Source: Halomicroarcula saliterrae
Lineage (GTDB): Archaea; Halobacteriota; Halobacteria; Halobacteriales; Haloarculaceae
NCBI RefSeq assembly: GCF_031624395.1
Contig: NZ_JAMQON010000002.1
Location: 558,001 to 622,000 of the forward strand
DNA: 64,000 bases
Reading direction: 5' to 3'
The notes beneath the pieces are model-generated. The model saw only the letters and a list, made by a program, of their open reading frames with translations, ran no database searches and was not told where the DNA came from. Within the stretch, counting starts at the first letter, position 1. Each line of letters begins with the position of its first letter. The position numbers and the translations under genes are program-made. Below, piece by piece: positions 7,718 to 15,318 of the stretch.

Positions 7718-8965
7718 ATGGGACAAACCGATATCGAACACCTCGACGTGGCGGCCATCAGGGAGGAGTACCCCATCCTCCAGCGGGAGTTCGGTGGCGA
7801 GCAACTCGTCTATCTCGACAACGCGGCGACGACGCAGACGCCCGACCGAGTCGTCGACACCATCGCGGACTACTACCGACACACCAACGCCAACGTCCAC
7901 CGCGGCCTCCACCAGCTGAGCCAGGAGGCCTCCGTCGCCTACGAGGACGCCCACGACCGCGTCGCCGACTTTATCGGCGCCTCCGGCGGGCGTGAGGAGA
8001 TCGTCTTCACGAAGAACACCACCGAGAGCGAGAACCTCGTCGCCTACGCCTGGGGCCTGAACGAACTCGGCCCGGAGGACGAGGTCGTCCTCACCGAGAT
8101 GGAACACCACGCCTCGCTCGTGACGTGGCAGCAAATCTGCAAGAAGACCGGCGCCACCTGCCGCTACATCGAGGTTCAGGACGACGGCACGCTCGATATG
8201 GACCACGCCCACGAGCTCATCGGCGACGACACCGCCATGGTCAGCGTCGTCCACGTCTCGAACACGCTGGGGACGGTGAACCCCGTCTCCGAACTCGCGG
8301 ACATCGCCCACGACCACGACGCCTACATCTTCGTCGACGGCGCCCAGTCGGTGCCGAACCGACCCGTCGACGTGGAGGCCATCGACGCCGACTTCCTCGC
8401 GTTCTCCGGCCACAAGATGGCCGGACCGACCGGTATCGGCGTCCTCTACGGCAAGAAACACATCTTGGAGGAGATGGAGCCGTATCTGTTCGGCGGGATG
8501 ATGATAAACAAGGTCACCTTCGAGGACTCGACGTGGCACGAGCTCCCGTGGAAGTTCGAGGCCGGCACGCCCGTCATCTGTCAGGGCATCGCGCTGGCGG
8601 AGGCCTGTGACTACCTCGACGATATCGGCATGGATGCGATTCGCCGCCACGAGAACGAACTCGCCCAGTACGCCATCGAACAGCTGGAGGGCGAGGGCGA
8701 CATCGACATCCTCGGCCCGCCCGCCGGCGTCGAACGGGGCGGTCTGGTCTCTTTCAACCTGAACTCCGTCCACGCCCACGACCTCTCCTCGATTCTGAAC
8801 GACTCGGCCGTGGCCATCAGAGCGGGCGACCACTGTACCCAGCCGCTGCACGACAAGCTCGGCGTCCCGGCCTCCGCGCGAGCGTCCTTCTACGTCTACA
8901 ACACGAAAGAGGAAGTCGACAAGCTCGTGGAAGCGATAGACGACGCTCGGCAGCTGTTCGCGTAA
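7718..8965 (+). CDS. sufS: Cysteine desulfurase SufS
   Basis: PLP enzyme that removes sulfur from cysteine as a persulfide for Fe-S cluster assembly. The 415 residues are full length for group II (SufS/CsdA) desulfurases. K233 in SGHKMAGPTG is the Schiff-base lysine, and C373 in RAGDHCTQPLHDKLG is the persulfide cysteine. VYLDNAATTQ near residue 31 is the usual N-terminal motif. Its natural partner sufU (12284) is downstream on the same strand but separated by a minus-strand gene. A strong palindrome sits in the promoter. Confidence 0.96.
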   Translation: MGQTDIEHLDVAAIREEYPILQREFGGEQLVYLDNAATTQTPDRVVDTIADYYRHTNANVHRGLHQLSQEASVAYEDAHDRVADFIGASGGREEIVFTKNTTESENLVAYAWGLNELGPEDEVVLTEMEHHASLVTWQQICKKTGATCRYIEVQDDGTLDMDHAHELIGDDTAMVSVVHVSNTLGTVNPVSELADIAHDHDAYIFVDGAQSVPNRPVDVEAIDADFLAFSGHKMAGPTGIGVLYGKKHILEEMEPYLFGGMMINKVTFEDSTWHELPWKFEAGTPVICQGIALAEACDYLDDIGMDAIRRHENELAQYAIEQLEGEGDIDILGPPAGVERGGLVSFNLNSVHAHDLSSILNDSAVAIRAGDHCTQPLHDKLGVPASARASFYVYNTKEEVDKLVEAIDDARQLFA

Positions 8966-9072
8966 GGCGAGGGACGCGACTGTACGGAGCGGCCCTCGAA
9001 AGGAGCGGTGGAACCGCGAGCAGGGAGTGTCGTCGCCCATCGACGACGTTCTCGGTGAACGGAGTGAGCCGA

Positions 9073-9110
9073 GAGCCAGCGAGACGAGTGAAACGAGTCT
9101 CGCCAGGCTC
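9073..9110. terminator. Stem-loop between convergent sufS and G8 gene
   Basis: GAGCC (9073-9077) and GCGAGAC (9079-9085) pair with GTCTCGC (9097-9103) and GGCTC (9106-9110), giving a 12-bp interrupted stem with an 11-nt loop GAGTGAAACGA. It lies in the 198-nt gap between two converging genes and could end transcription from both sides. There is no T-run. The loop word GAGTGAAACGA resembles hairpin repeats scattered in haloarchaeal intergenic DNA. Confidence 0.45.
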
Positions 9111-9163
9111 GGCAGCCGTTCGCGTCGCCGTCTGCAGTCGTCATTGGCCTGAGAGACCGTAAC

Positions 9164-11935
9164 TCACCGAACGAACACGGTGTACATCTTGTACGTGTCC
9201 GGACAGCCGCCGAGCCACGTCGTCCCAGCGTCGACCGATTTCCTGAACACCTGTCGGGTGCCGTCGTCGGTACCGATGGAGTCGCCGGTGTCGGTCCAGT
9301 CGTCGAGCCACGCCGGCCTCGACTCGGCGTCGTAGGCGACGAACACGTCGGCCGGCTCGGCGAGGTCGAGCCGGTAGCCCGACGGCCGCTCGATGCCGTT
9401 GTCCCCCTTCTCCGGGCGGAGGTAGGTGAGCCCGGTGTACTTGCCGGGCACGGCCCTGAACCGGGCGTCGTCGTAGACGTAGAGCCGTTCGCCCTGGTCG
9501 AGGGTCCCGAATTCGTAGACGGAGCCCTCGGCCGACTCGACCGCGCGGAGCGGGCCCTCCGTCTCGGTGCTGCCCGAACTGCCGCCGGCGAAGCCACCGA
9601 CCACGTCCGACCGACGGCCCGCGTCGTCGGGCAGCGGTTGCCCCTCGACGGCGAGGCCGAACTCGTTCGACAGCTCGCGGTTCGATTTCCCGACGAACTC
9701 GGCCGGCGAGGCCTCCGTCAGGTCGCCCATGGCGTCCGTCCCGGCGTCACCGAGGTCGGCCTCGGTCGGATACGGGACGACGTCGGGGCGCTGGCTGTCG
9801 AAGTAAAGGGGCGTGCCGTCGAGTTCGACGCCGCCCGCCGGCGAGAAGACGCCGTAAATGTCGTCGTCAAGGTTCGTCCGCATGAACACCGAGGCGCGGC
9901 CGCCCTCGCCGAAGGTCACGTCCTCGATACGGACGTGCTGGGCGGGCGTCCAGCGGCGGTCCGTGCCGCCGCCGATGACGTGGACGTCGACGTCGTTGTC
10001 GAGCCGGCCGCCGGTGATGGGGCTCTCCCCGCGCGGTGGCGCGCGGATGCCGGTGAACCACCCCTCGATATCGGGGTTCTCGACACGGAGGTTCTGCGGG
10101 GCGTGGTTGCGGTTGATGCCGACGCCGCGGTGGCCGCCGGCGCCGTCGACGAGCGTCGGGTTCCGGACGACGACGTTTGCGCTGTACCGTATCGAGATAC
10201 CGTTCTGGCCGCCCTGCGCGCCCCGGCCGTTGGGCACCCGGCGGCTGTCCCACGGGCTGTAGTGGGCGCCGACGTTGAACGCGGTGAACTCGTCGACGAC
10301 GCTGTAGTGCTCGACCTCGTCGTGGGCGTCGGCGAAGCGGTGCCGGGAGATGTCTACGCCGCCGCCCGAGGCGAACGCGGTGTTGCCCGAGAACGAGCGG
10401 AGCTTCACCAGCGTGGAGGGGACCGCGCCGTCGGTGACCGCGTCGGACTGCAGCAGGCGGTCCTGCCCCGAGACGTTCTCGACGGGGAAGTTCGCGAAGT
10501 CGACGGTGATGCCCGAGAACCGTTCGGGCGCCATCTGCTCGTCAGGTTTCGGTCGGGTCCACCAGACGAAGCCGTGGTGGCGGTGGCCGGCGGCGACGTT
10601 GTCGTCGACGGCGACGCCCGGGCTCTGGAGCCAGAAGCCGTAGCCGCCGTGGCCGAAGTCGTCGGTGGCGCCCTCGCGGCCCTCGTGGAACTGCCGGCCG
10701 TCGGGGACGCCGCCGGTGCCGGTCGAGCGCAGCGCGAAGTTGCGCTCGAAGGAGCCTATCTCGTTGCCGACTTCGGCGACGAAGCCCGCGCCGAACACGT
10801 CGTGAGAGACGTTGTCGCGGAAGGCGACGTTGCTATGGTGGTTGACGTAGCCCCAGCCCGGGCTGCCGTCGACGACGCAGCCCTCGACGACGCGGGGCGC
10901 AGTGCTCGCATCGATGCCCGTCCGGTGGAAGTGACAGGCGTAGCGGGCCTTCGGGTTCGGCGTGTCGGGCTCCGGTGGCGTGCCGTTTTCCGGGTTCGTC
11001 ACCGGGCGGGACTTGTCGGTCCGGCCCAGCGAGTCGAAGGCGGCGTGCTGGACCCGCACGTCCGTCGTCATGAACATCACGTGGCCGCGCCGTTTCGTCG
11101 CCTCCGAGGCCGACCGGAGGGTCACGTTGCGGTCCATCGCGGCGACGTAGGCGTCGAACTCCTCGCGCGGCGGCACGTGGTCGTGGGTCAGCGCCCCGTC
11201 GAGGTCGACCGTCGAACCCGAGACGCCGGCGACGGTCACCGACTCGTCACGGTTCTCGTCGGGCGTGACACCGGCGACCACGAGCGAATCGCCCTCGGCC
11301 CAGTCGGTCGGGCGCTCGGCGAGCGTTAGCGAGCTATCGCCGGCCGACGGCGGTGTCGCCCGCGCCCACGGCGTCCGTTCGGCGCCGGCGATTCGCACCG
11401 TCGACCCGGGGAGCGCGAGCAGGCCGCGGCTCACCCGTTCGGGGTCCCACGCTTCGTCGATCGCGCCGTCGTCGGTGAACTCGACGACGGCGCCGGCGCC
11501 GCGCTGGACCGGCTGCTCCGGCGTCCCGAGTTCGAGCGTCCCGGTCCCGGCGACGACCATCGTATCGACCAGCAGTCGCGTCGGCGCCGACGGGTCGACC
11601 CGCAGCCGGCCGTCGACCCGGACGGTCTTGAGCGCGGCGTCGAGCTCGCCCGCGAGTGTGACGGTCGTCCCCTCCGGAATCAGGACGCGGGCGCCGTCGC
11701 CCGGCACCGACGCGTTCCAGCTCCCGCCCTCGGCCCAGTTGCCGCCGGTCGCGCGGTGGGTGACCTGGTCGTCGGAAACGAGCCGTGCGATGTGGTCGTG
11801 GTCCGACAGTGAGTTCGCGCCAGCGCCCAGTAGCCGCTCTCGCTGCGTGTACGCTCCGCCCGCGAGCGTGACGCCGACGCCGCCGGCCGCAGCGCCTTTC
11901 AGAAACGTCCGTCTGGACGACCCCTTCTCCGACAT
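9164..11935 (-). CDS. Secreted G8-domain / parallel beta-helix protein, CEMIP/TMEM2-like
   Basis: Protein of 923 residues starting MSEKGSSRRTFLKGAAAGG, a Tat signal (start chosen at 11935; an in-frame ATG 18 nt upstream only adds six residues). Residues about 65-190 match the G8 domain: W-x-x-x-x-W, VPGDGARVLIPEGTTVTL, then a beta-rich stretch. The segment DWAEGDSLVVAG, NVTLRSAS, GHVMFM, VRVQHAAFDSLG and RYACHFHRTG (H335, H337) follows the motif order of animal CEMIP and TMEM2 (compare RYPIHFH), which depolymerise hyaluronan. Beta-helix repeats run to about 690. A C-terminal domain (about 805-923) is unassigned. Polysaccharide cleavage is inferred, not shown. Confidence 0.85.
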   Translation of the reverse strand: MSEKGSSRRTFLKGAAAGGVGVTLAGGAYTQRERLLGAGANSLSDHDHIARLVSDDQVTHRATGGNWAEGGSWNASVPGDGARVLIPEGTTVTLAGELDAALKTVRVDGRLRVDPSAPTRLLVDTMVVAGTGTLELGTPEQPVQRGAGAVVEFTDDGAIDEAWDPERVSRGLLALPGSTVRIAGAERTPWARATPPSAGDSSLTLAERPTDWAEGDSLVVAGVTPDENRDESVTVAGVSGSTVDLDGALTHDHVPPREEFDAYVAAMDRNVTLRSASEATKRRGHVMFMTTDVRVQHAAFDSLGRTDKSRPVTNPENGTPPEPDTPNPKARYACHFHRTGIDASTAPRVVEGCVVDGSPGWGYVNHHSNVAFRDNVSHDVFGAGFVAEVGNEIGSFERNFALRSTGTGGVPDGRQFHEGREGATDDFGHGGYGFWLQSPGVAVDDNVAAGHRHHGFVWWTRPKPDEQMAPERFSGITVDFANFPVENVSGQDRLLQSDAVTDGAVPSTLVKLRSFSGNTAFASGGGVDISRHRFADAHDEVEHYSVVDEFTAFNVGAHYSPWDSRRVPNGRGAQGGQNGISIRYSANVVVRNPTLVDGAGGHRGVGINRNHAPQNLRVENPDIEGWFTGIRAPPRGESPITGGRLDNDVDVHVIGGGTDRRWTPAQHVRIEDVTFGEGGRASVFMRTNLDDDIYGVFSPAGGVELDGTPLYFDSQRPDVVPYPTEADLGDAGTDAMGDLTEASPAEFVGKSNRELSNEFGLAVEGQPLPDDAGRRSDVVGGFAGGSSGSTETEGPLRAVESAEGSVYEFGTLDQGERLYVYDDARFRAVPGKYTGLTYLRPEKGDNGIERPSGYRLDLAEPADVFVAYDAESRPAWLDDWTDTGDSIGTDDGTRQVFRKSVDAGTTWLGGCPDTYKMYTVFVR

Positions 11936-12283
11936 TCTGTTCGCCCAATCCACGGACGGAAAGATAAGTGTGTGGGCCGGCGGCAGCGCTGTCCAGACGC
12001 GTCCGACAGAGTGGTTCCAGCGCTATCCAGACACGTCCGACAGAGTGGTGGCCGGGAGCGGCCGACATGGCCGCGACCCGGGGAAGGGCAGGGTAACAGT
12101 GACCAGCATACTGCGCTTCACGCGCAGTTTCCACGGCCGCGAACGCGATGGGCGGCCGCCTCTATCGCCCGCGTTTTTGCCGCCAGGGTGCCCGCAGCGA
12201 GCCTACGGCTCGCGAGCGCACCCGACGAAGGGAAAGGTGGAAGCGAACGCTTTTCAGCGTCTGCGCCGTATGATGGTTCAACA
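11936..12283. other. Intergenic region between G8 gene and sufU
   Basis: This 348-nt gap has no convincing gene. It holds a pair of 32-bp direct repeats (11984-12049) and a perfect 7-bp hairpin GCGAGCC-TAC-GGCTCGC at 12197-12213. It must also contain the divergent promoters of the G8 gene and sufU. Confidence 0.6.
11984..12049. repeat. Two tandem 32-bp direct repeats
   Basis: Copies at 11984-12015 and 12018-12049 begin CAGCGCT and end GACAGAGTGGT. They differ at two positions and have a period of 34 bp, close to three helical turns. They lie just upstream of the G8 gene start (11935). Similar helical phasing would suit a protein that binds two sites on one face of DNA. Confidence 0.75.
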
Positions 12284-12712
12284 ATGGGTATCGGAGGCTC
12301 CGACATGTACCGGCAGCAGATTCTCGAGCACTACAAGAACCCCCGCAACACCGGGGAGATCGAGAATCCGACGTTCACCCACGTGGGCGAGAACCCGATG
12401 TGCGGTGACGAAATCCGGATGGACGTGGTGTTGAGCGAGGACGAGGAGACCATCGAGCGGGTCGCCTTCCGCGGGGACGGCTGTGCCATCTCCCAGGCCT
12501 CGGCGTCGATGCTCAGCGAGCGGCTCCACGGGATGGGCGTCGAGGAGCTGCGGGCGCTGGACCGCGACGACATCGTCGACATGCTCGGGGTCGACATCTC
12601 GCCGATGCGTATCAAGTGCGCAGTCCTGGCGGAGAAGGTCGCCCAGGACGGCGCGGACATCTACTTCGACGAGTTGGACATCGACCGGACGACCACCGAA
12701 GACGACGACTGA
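12284..12712 (+). CDS. sufU: Fe-S assembly sulfurtransferase SufU
   Basis: IscU/NifU-type protein that takes persulfide sulfur from SufS. The 142 residues carry the zinc/cluster ligands C40 (NPMCGD), D42, C67 (GDGCAIS) and C112 (RIKCAVLA). The spacing between C67 and C112 includes the extra loop typical of SufU rather than IscU, which suggests sulfur transfer through zinc rather than a classical scaffold. The N-terminus MYRQQILEHYKNPRN is diagnostic; ATG 12284 precedes it by seven residues, and an internal ATG at residue 8 is an alternative start. Confidence 0.94.
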   Translation: MGIGGSDMYRQQILEHYKNPRNTGEIENPTFTHVGENPMCGDEIRMDVVLSEDEETIERVAFRGDGCAISQASASMLSERLHGMGVEELRALDRDDIVDMLGVDISPMRIKCAVLAEKVAQDGADIYFDELDIDRTTTEDDD

Positions 12713-12767
12713 GACGACATCACATACCCGCGATAGCTTTTACAGCCACTCGCTCCTCGCTGCACGC

Positions 12768-13532
12768 ATGCCCGACAACGAGTGGGACGCCGACGACTAC
12801 GACGACGGCCACGGCTTCGTCGCCGAGTACGGCGAGGACGTCGTGGGACTGCTCGACCCCCAGCCGGGCGAGCGGATTCTCGACCTCGGCTGTGGCACGG
12901 GTACGCTGACAGCCGAGATAGCCGGCAGCGGGGCCGACGTGGTCGGTATCGACGCCGCCGAGCCGATGGTCGCGCAGGCCCGCGAGGCCTACCCCGACCT
13001 GACGTTCGCGGTGGCCGACGCCCGCGAGTACACTCCCGAGGGCACGTTCGACGCCGTCTTCTCGAACGCCGCGCTCCACTGGATACCCGGTCCCGACCAC
13101 GACGCCGTCCTCGCGACGGTCGCGGACGCGCTGGCCGAGGACGGCCGGTTCGTCGCGGAGTTCGGCGGCCGCGGCAACGTCTCGCGGGTCGAGACAGCGG
13201 TGCGGGCCGAGCTGGCCGAGCGCGGCTACGACACCGACCACTCGTGGTACTTCCCGAGCGTCGGTGAGTACGCGCCCCGGCTCGAATCACACGGGCTCGA
13301 AGTGACCAGCGCGTGGCTGTTCGACCGCCCGACCGAACTCGACGGCGGCGAGGCGGGGCTGCGCGAGTGGGTCGGGATGTTCGGCGACGAGCTGCTGGCC
13401 CCCGTCTCCGAGACGGACCGCGAAGCCGTCGTCAGGGGCGTCGAGGAGCGACTGCGCCCGGCGCTGTTCGACCCGGAGACGGAGACGTGGACGGCCGACT
13501 ACCGGCGCGTTCGGTTCGTCGCCCGACGGTAA
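12768..13532 (+). CDS. SAM-dependent methyltransferase, trans-aconitate methyltransferase-like
   Basis: Class I methyltransferase of 254 residues. The SAM-binding motif ILDLGCGTGTLTAEIA is at about 38-53, an acidic motif II (VVGIDAAEPMVAQA) follows, and the post-motif FDAVFSNAALHWIPGPD near 100 is typical of the Tam/UbiE-like group. The substrate cannot be told from sequence. ATG 12768 has a TTTTA element about 28 nt upstream. It is convergent with the histidine kinase; the two stop codons abut. Confidence 0.85.
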   Translation: MPDNEWDADDYDDGHGFVAEYGEDVVGLLDPQPGERILDLGCGTGTLTAEIAGSGADVVGIDAAEPMVAQAREAYPDLTFAVADAREYTPEGTFDAVFSNAALHWIPGPDHDAVLATVADALAEDGRFVAEFGGRGNVSRVETAVRAELAERGYDTDHSWYFPSVGEYAPRLESHGLEVTSAWLFDRPTELDGGEAGLREWVGMFGDELLAPVSETDREAVVRGVEERLRPALFDPETETWTADYRRVRFVARR

Positions 13533-15236
13533 TCAATCCTCGACGGTGAGCGGCGCATGCTCGCCCAGCGACACCTCGAACCGAGCGCCGCCCGCGTGGC
13601 TCTCCGCCACCGATATTGACCAGCCGTGGGCATCGACGACGCGCTCGACGATGGCCAGCCCGAAGCCGGTGCCATCGGCGTCGGTGGTCATCCCGAGGTC
13701 GAAGACGGTATCGCGTTCGGCTTCGGGAATCCCCGGGCCGTCGTCCGCGATGGCGAACCCGTCCTCGGTGTCGGTGACCGTGATGGTCACGCCGGTGCCC
13801 CCGTGGTCCAGTGCGTTCCGAAAGAGGTTCTCGAACACCTGCTGGAGCCGCGATGCGTCCGCGACGAGGGTCCGGTCGGTCTCGACGGTAAGCGCGGCGT
13901 CGGGCGCCGCTATCGAGGCCCACGCGTCGGCCACGCAGTCCGCGAGGGCCACCTCGTTCGTCTCGTCGAGGACCCGCCCCTCCCGGGCGAGGTCGAGGAG
14001 ATCGTCGAGCAGCGTCTCCATCCGCTGTGTCGCCTCGCTCGCGTCGTCCAGATGGGAGAGGTCGCCGGTCTGTCGGGCCAGTTCGATGCGGCTGTCGATG
14101 ACCTGCAGGGGGTTGCGGAGGTCGTGGCTCACGACGCCGGTGAACTCCTCTAAGCGCTCGTTTTGCGTCTCCAGCGCGCGTTTGCGCTCCTCCTGTTCGG
14201 TGATGTCCCGCAGGACGACGGCGTGGCCCCTGACGACGCCGTAGCGGTCCGGAATCGCCGTCGTTCGGACGTCGAACGTGACACGCTCCGGTCGGCCGTT
14301 CCGGGTGGCGGTCGTCGTGACCGTCGGGGTGGGGGACTCGGCGCCGCCGTCCGTGGACGCGAGCGCGGCCGAGAGCTCCGGATGTCCGATGTCGTCGATA
14401 GCGGGATACGCGTCGTCGGTGTCGATGTGCGCCGCAGCCGCGCGGTTCCAGTCGGCGATTCGGCCGTCGGTGTTGACCACGAACACCGGGTCTTCCATCT
14501 CCGCGAGGAGCGTGTGTGCGGCCATCGGCGAGACGTCGAGGAAGTCGTACCGGTACAGCGCGATGCCGATGCCTACCGCCTGAACGACCAGGAAGACAGG
14601 CGTCAGGACGAGCTGTGGGTGGAGGCTGAAGCCGGCGACGTAGAAGACCGTCGAGAGCGTCACTACGATAGTCGCGCCGAATATCAGCGCGGCCTGCTTA
14701 CGGTAGAGGTTCCGAGTCCGGAGCAGGAACCGCCCCAGCAGGCCGAACGTGACCGCCAGCAGGACGTAGGTGAACAGCGTGTAGCCGAGCAAGACCGGGC
14801 CGGGCTCCGGATAGGGGAGCCGGAGGAGCCCGTAGCGGCCGACACCGCTCGCCGCGTGGACGACGCCGCCGGGGTTGAGTGCGAACAGCGTCACGTACAG
14901 CGCGGCGAGGCCGAACAGCGCTCGTTCGACGGCGACAGGAATCCACTCGCTGTCGGCGGTGTATCTGGTGACAAAGATGAACCAGGCAACGGTGCCAAAC
15001 GACGAGGCGGCGGTCGTCGGCACCGGCCACAGCAGGGCGATGGCGTCCGTCGGGCTGATGTAGCCCAGAAAGCTAAACAGCGCCCAGAGCCCGTCCGCGA
15101 GCATCAGCAGGGCGAACGTCTCGGAGATAGGGTGGTCGGCTCGGAACCAGGAGTACCAGACGAACACGAAGCTCACACCGGCAGCGGTGACCATCAGGAG
15201 GGCGATGATTACACTTGTTCCGGCCGCGTCGACCAT
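13533..15236 (-). CDS. Membrane sensor histidine kinase (7TM-PAS-HisKA-HATPase)
   Basis: Protein of 567 residues from ATG 15236. Residues 1 to about 220 form seven membrane segments of the N-terminal 7TM kinase sensor type. A PAS domain follows (about 225-345, with VFVVNTDGRIADWNRAA), then HisKA with phospho-acceptor His in VVSHDLRNPLQ (about 370), and the HATPase domain with N box (NLFRNALDHGG) and G boxes (DDGPGIP, GTGFGLAIV). No response regulator gene is adjacent, as is usual in haloarchaea. The signal sensed is unknown. Confidence 0.92.
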   Translation of the reverse strand: MVDAAGTSVIIALLMVTAAGVSFVFVWYSWFRADHPISETFALLMLADGLWALFSFLGYISPTDAIALLWPVPTTAASSFGTVAWFIFVTRYTADSEWIPVAVERALFGLAALYVTLFALNPGGVVHAASGVGRYGLLRLPYPEPGPVLLGYTLFTYVLLAVTFGLLGRFLLRTRNLYRKQAALIFGATIVVTLSTVFYVAGFSLHPQLVLTPVFLVVQAVGIGIALYRYDFLDVSPMAAHTLLAEMEDPVFVVNTDGRIADWNRAAAAHIDTDDAYPAIDDIGHPELSAALASTDGGAESPTPTVTTTATRNGRPERVTFDVRTTAIPDRYGVVRGHAVVLRDITEQEERKRALETQNERLEEFTGVVSHDLRNPLQVIDSRIELARQTGDLSHLDDASEATQRMETLLDDLLDLAREGRVLDETNEVALADCVADAWASIAAPDAALTVETDRTLVADASRLQQVFENLFRNALDHGGTGVTITVTDTEDGFAIADDGPGIPEAERDTVFDLGMTTDADGTGFGLAIVERVVDAHGWSISVAESHAGGARFEVSLGEHAPLTVED

Positions 15237-15318
15237 TATCCTAGCTAGCGAGACGACAGTGAAAACCGTTGTTGATAACAACCGTCGGTGGCCAGAGACC
15301 GCGCTCCGGTCGCTCGCG

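Noticed and set aside
9638-11329. 563-codon plus-strand frame opposite the G8 gene
   Set aside because: Same effect. It has no start context and no recognisable fold; the minus strand encodes the Tat signal and G8 motifs.
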